Below, one piece after another: positions 56,476-64,000 of a stretch of DNA of 64,000 nt. A model generated the notes under the pieces. That model made no database searches. It was given only the letters and a program-made list of their open reading frames with translations, and had not been told where the DNA came from. How positions within the stretch are numbered: the first letter of the stretch is position 1; every line of letters starts with the position of its first letter. The position numbers and the translations under genes are program-made. The DNA comes from Clarkia xantiana subsp. parviflora. Its lineage: Eukaryota; Streptophyta; Magnoliopsida; Myrtales; Onagraceae. The stretch spans positions 12,124,134 to 12,188,133 of the forward strand of contig JAPTYO010000010.1 in assembly GCA_036873135.1 (NCBI GenBank). The letters run 5' to 3'.

Positions 56476-59400
56476 TTCAATTCAAATCAAATCAAATTCG
56501 AGTTGATGATGCAAAATTTATGATTCAATAGATCGAGTCAGAAACATACCATGATCCTCCACCACTATTAGAGATAACATCGAACAACAACCTTGTGTTG
56601 AGTCCCAATCGAGCCCCGAACGCCATTGCTTCAGCAGCCGATGCAATGTGGACACCAGCAAGAAGCTGATTAACCATTTTTACGCCACTGGGGTGAAAAA
56701 TCGGCGCAAAAAAATGTTAAAAATCCGATCTTGAAAAATTATTAGTTTGTCCGAGACAGTTGATTAAGTCGAGCAAGAACTTACCTTCCAGCAGCACAAC
56801 TTCCTCTGATAATGTAAAGCTTCTCACTCATAGCTGCAGATGATCAATACATCACAGAGTCTCAGTAAAGATGAATAAATCGCTCGAATGTATAATCAAA
56901 ACTTTAACGAAGGTTTTTACCGGATAGAACCTTCCCGGTGCTGTAGAGCGATTCATCGGTACCAGCAGCCATTATCTGAATCAAAATTATGAATGTAAAT
57001 CTTGGAATTTAATCGACAAATGTTTATTCTGTTTAAGGTGTAGAGAAATACGCACCGTAAGTGTTCCCTCGGCAGCTCTCTTGACGCCCCCGGAAACTGG
57101 TGCATCGACTAATTTCAAATCCTTGCCTTCACCTGTTGCATACCAAAAAAATTAGATTTTTCAAGAATCATATTTGATTTTGCTAGTGAAAAATCAGATT
57201 TTTCAAGAATCATATTTGATTTTGTTAGTGACATATTATTATACGATAAATGTGGAACGTACTCTGTAATCGCTTCTCTAGCTGAGCCACGAATAATGGA
57301 GATACGGTCGATGAAAGAACGATAGATGCACCGTGCGGAAGTTCTGAATCCAAAAAACATCAGTTGGACTAGAAATGAAGAATATTAAGAATGTGGAAAA
57401 GAAAAATTGAAACATACCCGAAACTGCACCGGATTCACCGTAAAGAACGCTTTCTGCTTGAGCCTCGTTCGTGACCATAATGATAATTACATCGGCATCT
57501 GAAATTGAACATTGCAGCAAATGTGAGTTTTTATGAACATTGCAGCAAATGTGAGTTTTTTATGAACATTGCAGCAAATGTGAGTTTTTTATGAACATTG
57601 CAGCAAATGTGAGTTTTTTTATGAACATTGCAGCAAATGTGAGTTTTTTATGAACATTGCAGCAAATGTGAGTTTTTTAAGAACATTGACACTAAAGTTT
57701 GCACATTTAAGTTTCTGAAGAGCTGGATTCATATTTACCCTTTGAGACTTCTGCAGGGGTGTGTCCAACAAAGCCACCGGCATCGGAAAACCGAGCAAGA
57801 GTCGGTTTATAAACCTGCAAGGTAGCACAATTTTGCATTAGTAACTGATCATTTTATACAAGTATGCATCTAAACACTCATGTGTAATGAGGAGGTAATA
57901 ATGGATGGTTTTAAGAGATTACATCGAATCCAGATACGAGAAAACCGGACTTGACCAAGTTAGTGGCCATGCCGAATCCCATTGCACCAAGGCCAATGAA
58001 CCCGATGCGTTTAACTGGAGTAGATCCAGCTATTACTTGCTGCGCAAGTTCTTCGGGATGGTATGGTTCTGCATTAGCTGCAGCTTCGATATCCACTCCA
58101 AATACTTTTTCCCATATCTTGACAAGGGTTGTGTCCACATCAGCACCGTTACCATGCGAAGCCGCTGCAAAAAAACGGTTTTTTTAACAGATGAGTAAAT
58201 CGACTCGGAAAATTTACTGCGCTCTTTCTGTTTTAGTGAAGAAATTGTACTGAAATTATGCAGTTACCAAGCATGAGTTGTTGATGAGCAACCGATAGAA
58301 GCGGAACAGGAAAAGTATGGCTTTTTGCCTCATCTACAACCATTTTCTGCAATCGAATCACGGAATCAAATATCAGATCATGAAATTTAAAAATAAAAAA
58401 TAAAAAAAGGTCAAGTTTGAAATTTACCAGACTTTGAATGAATGGGTCAAGGAAGTTCTGTTTAGTGTGTTCTCCTCTCAACATATGTGGGATGTAGTTC
58501 TTGAAAACCCTGCATTACCATATGCAAATATCATCAATTTTTTTTTTAATAAAATCTTATTTCTATATGGAATAGCCAAAAAACTTAATATGTTGTTACC
58601 ATGAATTTCCAGCTGCATTCGATATAATGTCGTAGATGATCCAAGGATGAACCCCGGCTTTACAGCCCAGAGAAATCGCTTCCACTGAAGCAACCAAATT
58701 TATAGCTTCAAGCATATCATTAACCTGCTTGACCTCACTGCAACAATCAAACAATGATATCAATATCTTCAATACTAAAAAGATCAATTTTTCTTTTAAT
58801 TTTTTTTTTTAAAAAATTATCATCAAACAAACCTGGCAGCTCCAATTCCTCCCTCAAAAAAGTACAGTTTATCTGATATTGCTGCTCCCACAGTAAAAGG
58901 TTCAATAAATCAATACATATTTCAAAAATATGTGAATTTCAAGATACTAGCAAGAGACTAACCAGAGAGAATAGGTCGAGCCCTGAAGATCGACTCAGAC
59001 CTTCCCGATGACGATATCTGATAAAAATGAAGAACGGAATTTACCAAAACGATCCAAAAAAGGAAAGGATGCACAATGAAGAACTGAGCCTCGCAACGGT
59101 ATTTACCAGTAGCTTCCCATCTAGTTGCTCTGTCCCTTTAGAGACGTATGCATCGATCACAAAGGACGCTTTACCATCTGCAACATATTCAATGAAGAGC
59201 CCGGCTTCAGAAAATTATAGTACTCATCATAGCAAATTTATGCAGCGTTAGTTCATATTAATGCAAAATCTAAGTACTCATATTATTGTAAAAATTGTTC
59301 AAAATATAGAATTCGGATTGGGAAAGTGCCTGTAAGTGTCTTTTCGAGCTTCTGAATGTGTGATGACAATATGGTAGACTGAAGAATCACAACAGCATGT

Positions 59401-61371
59401 TCAGGCAACCCTGGATATACAAAAACCCAAAAATTCATTGGTAAGGTTCAAAAGAACAGCCAAAAAAAAAAACATTTTTTTGTGGTAAAAAATTGATAAT
59501 ACCTATACAAACACCCTCAGAACCGAAAAATACGTCGTTAATCTGATCAGCATGAGATATGAACACAATCAAAGCTTCGACACCTGCAATGGATGAATCA
59601 AATAAGCGAAATGGTATCAAAGTCGATATAAGAACTGAAAAATGCATCGAAATTTGTGTCTTATTGTGTAAAAGAGTAACCTTTTCCAGCCTCTAGAGGA
59701 CTACCACACTGATGTCCTCCTAGCTTTACAAATTGTTCCATCACAGCCCCATCAATCTGCAAATGATTATTAGATATTAAGATTCTAAGCTACATTTGAG
59801 CTTTGCATTAACCGAATCATCGTATCGTAATTACAACTATTTTGACAGATATAATCATCAAGAAGCTGAAAACTGAAAATTCTTGAAAAAATTAACAAAC
59901 CAACCTAAGAAATTTCTGTTCTTCAACATTTCATCATCATCTACCAATTTAAGAAGCATTTAACGATGATTCCGTGCAATTATGTCTCGTTTTCTCAATT
60001 CGACATCTACCTCTTAACAGTTTTTACAAAAAGATAATTGAACATCTAGTTTTGCTTTTGGCCTAAAGTCCTGTAACCATAGTTAAATCATCCAAAAAGG
60101 ATGTTGTTTACTTCATAGGTAAAATCGGTCGGGAATCGGGACAGCAGAACAATCATATCATCAATCAAGAACTGAATAATAATGAAAAACAAAAATGGAA
60201 GAAAAGTAAATGTTTTTCATTTTGCTTCAATGATAGTGACCTGGCTGAGGAGGCCATATATGTAGGTCCACTTTGTTTGGCAAAAGGCACTAAATTGTTG
60301 TGGTTTTGTTTTAGCCTGCAGTGTGGTAGAACCGTAGAAGTAATATGCTGTGTTCTCAGGGGTCCCAAGAACATAAGTGCTGGGCCCTTATGAAACCTCA
60401 GCACAATCTATAACTAGATTACAAATTACACAACTTTCTTGTATCAAAATCCCATTTTCCCATGCAAATTTTTAGAGATTAAGCACCTTATACCAAACAA
60501 TTTTTGGGTCTTTATAAAAATATAATATTTTAGAACAGTTGATTTCACATAATTGTATCAAAAGCCTACATGGCTACATTTTTCGGTTGTTTAGACAATT
60601 AATAACACATTAAGATTTTAGAATAGACTAATCAATTATTTCTCTGAGTTGTTTTAAAGGCCTAAAAATTGGACAACACATGATAGCATACTTATTTCAT
60701 GAGTAGAATAGCTTTTACTTCAGAGCACTTCCAATGGGCAAAGCCATTTTGGTTGCCATTTTGAGCCACCTCACATCCACATCATCAATTGTTAAAAAAA
60801 TATTAATTTAATTTGAAATGTATTTACCTCTTACAATGGCAAAGACAATTTTTGTCTCAATTTTGATTATTATATAATATAATATTAGACATTATATGGA
60901 GAGATTAAAAAGCTATAACAAAATATGAATATGTACAAAATGTCCATGGACAAGTTAGAGGCAAGAGAATAAGAAAGTACATGGACAATTAGTGGGATAG
61001 ACAATATTTGTCTTAACATCTCACATCCAACTAAGCAAATGTCTTAAAAAATTTGCCCATTGAAAGTGCTCTCATAGCATACTTATTCCATTCATAGAGC
61101 TGTCGTGTTTTGAAACCTAGAAAATCCAATAGGTGCTGCTGAATAGCTACGTCATATTATATATATTATATACAATATTATACATCTTGATAATTTCATC
61201 ACAACGTGCATAGACTGAAGAAATGAGATATATATATATATAGAGAGAGAAAGAGGAGAGAGAGACCTCAAAGGCTTGAACTTTGAAACCAGAACGAAGG
61301 AGCGAAGCCGCCATGTCGATGCTCAGTGCATCCAATCCAACGAAACCCACGACAGAATCTTGAATACCCAT
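50461..61371 (-). CDS. Four-module fusion: two HIBADH-like dehydrogenases, DUF1537 kinase, class II aldolase
   Basis: Spliced by eye into 37 in-phase exons (1377 residues; Arabidopsis At1g18270, from memory, is about 1373): 61267-61371, 59681-59756, 59503-59583, 59330-59410, 59107-59177, 58963-59017, 58833-58884, 58600-58737, 58428-58509, 58268-58346, 57923-58164, 57739-57814, 57418-57498, 57263-57343, 57056-57132, 56921-56975, 56785-56833, 56550-56687, 55370-55451, 55204-55282, 54948-54994, 54481-54692, 54253-54340, 54040-54159, 53822-53940, 53667-53739, 53453-53572, 53280-53348, 52581-53184, 52246-52334, 52054-52164, 51560-51634, 51409-51474, 51127-51315, 50930-51040, 50762-50842, 50461-50640. 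Modules: dehydrogenase-like 1 (about 1-300, cofactor motif lost), dehydrogenase 2 (about 325-610; GFIGLGAMG, DAPVSGG, K497), four-carbon-acid kinase (about 650-1100; LDDDPTGTQTVHD, LRGDSTLRGHFPE), class II aldolase (about 1108-1377; HFDHG H1178, NVHGKYP H1275, VLHGAS H1307 as metal ligands). In bacteria these families act together in threonate/erythronate breakdown; the plant substrate is unproven. Confidence 0.93.
52390..52561. mobile_element. Truncated MULE-type MITE in intron 29 of the fusion gene
   Basis: Starts inside the family consensus at TGTCTGAGGTTTGCTCCATG and ends GTTTATAGGTTCTTGACCC. Only about 170 bases remain, with the outer left end missing. Same subfamily as 32142-32515. Confidence 0.72.
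55794..56183 (-). CDS. Coiled-coil ORF of unknown origin inside intron 18 of the fusion gene
   Basis: A 129-codon frame on the same strand as the host gene. Residues 1-55 are heptad-rich and charged (MSGLEEQMKNLEQKLETFMV, then RQQLEAQNRELERSYESIAE), as in a coiled coil; the middle is Gly/Ser/Glu-rich with a GGGGDE run; the end is DTWRLRYDDQIPDHGVYGLR. It has no intron and its base composition is less AT-rich than the surrounding intron. N-terminal coiled coils of this style occur in retrotransposon Gag proteins, so it may be a Gag-derived remnant or retrocopy. I do not recognise a specific family. Confidence 0.4.
   Translation of the reverse strand: MSGLEEQMKNLEQKLETFMVETRQQLEAQNRELERSYESIAEVNREHATKFDQIVEMLQSLGAKKKDSDSGGASVSGSVKGKGISLTTPEEDGGGGDEVASDTWRLRYDDQIPDHGVYGLRDFALDWRM
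57505..57685. repeat. Minisatellite beside a splice acceptor (29-bp unit, about 6 copies)
   Basis: The unit GAACATTGCAGCAAATGTGA plus GTTTTTTAT is repeated about six times in intron 12 of the fusion gene. The first copy is continuous with the sequence just upstream of exon 13's acceptor (57499-57500), so copies of the acceptor-proximal DNA were multiplied within the intron. Copies differ only in the length of the T run. Confidence 0.92.
59329..59330 (-). other. Probable GC-AG intron after exon 4 of the fusion gene
   Basis: On the minus strand exon 4 must end CTTACAG for the frame to continue into exon 5 (GATGGTAAAGCG, after TTGCAG). The next bases are GCACTTTCC, so the donor is GC. No GT occurs nearby that keeps the frame. 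The matching intron in the second dehydrogenase half (after exon 14) has a normal GT donor. Confidence 0.75.
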
Positions 61372-64000
61372 CTTCAACTTCAAGAAAACAAAACGGAAAC
61401 TGGGAAAAATTTGATATTGGTCTCTGATATGACCAGAAAATACGGAAACGAACAGCAAAGAGTGTATGCTTATAATAAAAGGATAGAGATGAAATGAATA
61501 TGGATGTAGATAGAATAGATGATGAAGAGAGATAGATATGAAATTGCAGAACGCAAATGAAGCGTATATATACAGAGCACTGCAACAAATTGGCTTGGCC
61601 ACTAGTGAGAATCCCTCGTACCAGCCCACCGACGCGTTCCAATATCTTCGTAAGCGTAAGGGCTTCTCCCCAAAAATGCGGGTCCAACTCCAAGACCCGT
61701 TTTATAATAATATAATATATTATTATTATTATATATGCAGAATATGAAAATATAAAACTTAAACGTGGGGTTTTTTTTTTTTTTTTTTTACTTTTAAAAA
61801 CCTTAATTTAATTAAGGTGCGAAAATTAAAAATGAAATAAAATTGAAAAATGAGATAATTAGTTAATTTTCATTATTTTTTATCATTTTTTTATTTTATT
61901 TATCATAAAATTATGCATATTAGTATTTTTGCATGAAAAAATAGGAATTATCAGTGGTTGTCAAATAATTAAGAGTACTTACTTTCTTGTATTTTTTTTC
62001 TATGAAGTCCAAGGTTCAAAATTCGTCAGAGGCATCACCTTTCAGTGACCTGATTAAAATATCATATCATGTTTGATTCACGGTCTAATCGAAGTAAAAC
62101 TCACATCATAAACCGAAAAACTTGAGCATTATATAGCGGAATGATGTCGGACATTACACTATAACTCCTTCCTTTTTTTCCAAAAAAATAATTAGAAAGT
62201 GCAATTTGTATTATTATATTTACTATTTGGTGCTTAAGCATTATATAATTGGATGGACTGTCGGGTCGCACTACACTATAACTCATTCTTTATTTTAATG
62301 TATTATATTATCCTTTTCCTCCTCTTGAAATTACATAGTTAGAAGTATTATTAAAGATACCCAAGGTTGGTTGGACCAACTGGTAAAGCGAGTTGTGTTC
62401 CCCGTGGGCGACCCGAGGTCGAAACCCGCCGGAGACGCCGCCTTGGGGAGGACTTTAACCTTAACGCTCCCGGTCCGAACTTGCGAAAGCAATGTAAATA
62501 TATCAAAAAAAAAAAAGTATTATTAAAGATAAATTAATAAACACAGTATAATAATAATAAGGTAAATAAATAAATATCTATAATAAAAAGATAATAATAA
62601 AAACTTTAATTATATTTAAAAATAAAATAAAATAAAATAAAATAAAAAAAAAACAGAAAAACAGAAAGAGGAGAAACAAGATTTTGCCTCTTTGGCGGCA
62701 CACTGTATCATGAGTCACGTTTCCGTATTTTTGGTTTAGGATTGAAAAAGTCGTTCAATGTGGGGTTTTGATTTCTCCCATGTATATCTGTATAATAAAT
62801 AAATATAATTGTATTTTCCATCATAAATAAATATAATCCGTTGCTACTTAAATAGATCAAGAACAAAATAAATTATTATTAAAGAATATGATTTAACTTT
62901 GGTACCTATGTTTTTCTAATTACAGTATTATATATTATTTTACTATTATTTACGTTAACATTATATTATTTTTCTAATATTGAGTATTGTGATGAAAACA
63001 ACTCTTTTTTATTCATACTACTACAGCTAATTAGAGATATACTAAATTAAATCCTATTTATTTAATATTAACTATATATTTTTTATCTTAATTAATTAAT
63101 AATAAAAGTATATCCAATTATCAAGTGCACAACTTACATTATGTTTACTCAATTACGCGCCTTTCCATTTTAAGGGAAATTATTATTTGTTTGTTTTTTT
63201 TCCAAATAAGGGAAATTGTTAAATTGCATTCTTAACTAAAGTGTTTAAGCAATCGTGTAAATAACATCCTGATAATTCCAAAATTACTAATAAGATTGAA
63301 CTCTAATAGTTAAGTTGATTATAATTTAAGTTGATTTCTTAACCTTTAAATTATAAGGATGCAAACATAAATTGTATTTCAAAACTTATTATTTGTAACC
63401 AAACATTTTATTTATAATTTTAAATTCATATTTTGTATGCATAAACCATTGCCGAATGCAGACCTACCTCCATTCTTAAAAATAACCCAAGCTTGGGGTT
63501 TTTATTTTTCTTTCCACCCTTTAACTATTTTTTTCCATCAAATATCAAAAAGTCCATTATTAATCCATCAAATTATAGATGCATTAATAGAAAAATACAC
63601 TAAGCTTTCTTTTATTTTTCTCATTCTTTTATCCAATAGCGATTAACTATGTAAATATTTATTATTTTTAAATGAAATCAAATAATAAATACTTGCGCCA
63701 GAGTAAATAAGTTAGAGAAAATCTTGGTGAAATTTGTTGAAATGAAACTATAAAACATATCACATTCATCAAGTTTATTTACTTCTAGATCTAATTTTGA
63801 CCTCTTAGTATGGACAGTGAGATGTGAAAATATTATTTTCAATTATGAGTTACGTCGAGAACAAACGGCTAAATATAATAGATTAATAACTTCTGAATAT
63901 TTGTTAGATCACTTTCATATAAATAGATATATCTTCAAATATTATTAATACTATAATGAATCATTTTTAATAAATAAAATTAATTAATTATAAAAACTAT
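61372..64000. other. Upstream region of the fusion gene and AT-rich intergenic DNA
   Basis: The first 300 bases are the likely leader and promoter of the fusion gene; a TATATATA stretch at about 61565-61572 (plus-strand coordinates) is a candidate TATA region for the minus strand. Beyond it the DNA is very AT-rich, with a SINE at 62360-62514 and a possible SINE remnant at 61995-62060 (B-box-like GGTTCAAAATTC). No gene is recognised up to the window end. Confidence 0.5.
62360..62514 (+). mobile_element. tRNA-derived SINE with 17-bp target duplication
   Basis: The head has tRNA-like pol III boxes: GGTTGGACCAACTGGTAAAG region (A box) and GAGGTCGAAACCC (B box, near 62411-62423). A body of about 80 bases and an A tail (62505-62516) follow. 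The 17-base repeat AAGTATTATTAAAGATA flanks it perfectly (62343-62359 and 62515-62531). It has no coding capacity. A diverged relative lies at 49339-49486. Confidence 0.9.

Noticed and set aside
61147..61629. 160-codon minus-strand frame starting upstream of the fusion enzyme
   Set aside because: It starts in leader sequence and runs through the donor into intron 1; the conserved start MGIQDSVVGFVGLDA is at 61371.
62360..62440. A tRNA gene at the head of the SINE
   Set aside because: The box A and B motifs are there, but no full cloverleaf with a recognisable acceptor stem and anticodon arm could be drawn; target duplication and A tail show it is a SINE.
1..64000. CRISPR arrays, bacterial operons, rRNA genes or integrated virus genes
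   Set aside because: No spaced direct-repeat array, rRNA core sequence, reverse transcriptase or capsid-like frame was recognised; the repeats seen are tandem, foldback or transposon-derived and the genes are intron-bearing plant genes.

Overview
The window is nuclear DNA of a flowering plant, almost certainly a eudicot. Every recognisable gene has plant orthologues, most are split by short GT-AG introns, intergenic DNA is very AT-rich, and non-autonomous transposons (MULE-type MITEs, Helitrons, SINEs, a hAT-type MITE) fill the gaps and many introns. Nothing points to the species. Gene identities come from reading the spliced translations and comparing them with families known from memory; no database search was possible.

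Layout. The left edge cuts a PIN1-like auxin efflux carrier gene (minus, first exon only). A repeat-rich spacer follows, then a CAR4-like C2-domain protein gene (minus, 4977-6534) and a TOC64/OEP64-like import receptor gene (minus, 8941-13837, 13 exons). Beside it lie a broken copy of the 5' end of a zinc-finger gene (14153-14640) and an intact DYW-class PPR gene (plus, 14902-17610) whose 3' end has been tandemly copied about five times. From 18.5 to 27.5 kb the DNA is nearly all mobile: a hAT-type MITE, a foldback element and two nested Helitrons, the inner one carrying a broken DDI1 ubiquitin-like fragment.

The right half is gene-rich: an OZ-type RanBP2 zinc-finger protein (plus, 27600-32686), POT1 telomere protein (plus, 34508-38412), VPS26C/DSCR3 retriever subunit (plus, 40447-43907), a galactose mutarotase-like enzyme (minus, 44535-46902), a Pack-MULE with a PHOX/CLMP1-like fragment, and a 37-exon gene (minus, 50461-61371) for a roughly 1377-residue fusion of two 3-hydroxyisobutyrate-dehydrogenase-like modules, a DUF1537 sugar-acid kinase and a class II aldolase. 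The last 2.3 kb holds a SINE and AT-rich DNA.

The genes are ordinary unlinked plant genes and not an operon. Three touch organelle biology (TOC64-like, PPR-DYW, OZ-type zinc finger). The gene order CAR4-like / TOC64-like / mutarotase and zinc finger / VPS26C recalls two Arabidopsis neighbourhoods (At3g179xx and At1g485xx, from memory). The most interesting items are the four-module enzyme, whose two dehydrogenase halves share almost identical exon sizes while the first half has lost its cofactor motif; the nested Helitrons with gene capture; the Pack-MULE; and the tandem copying of the PPR tail.
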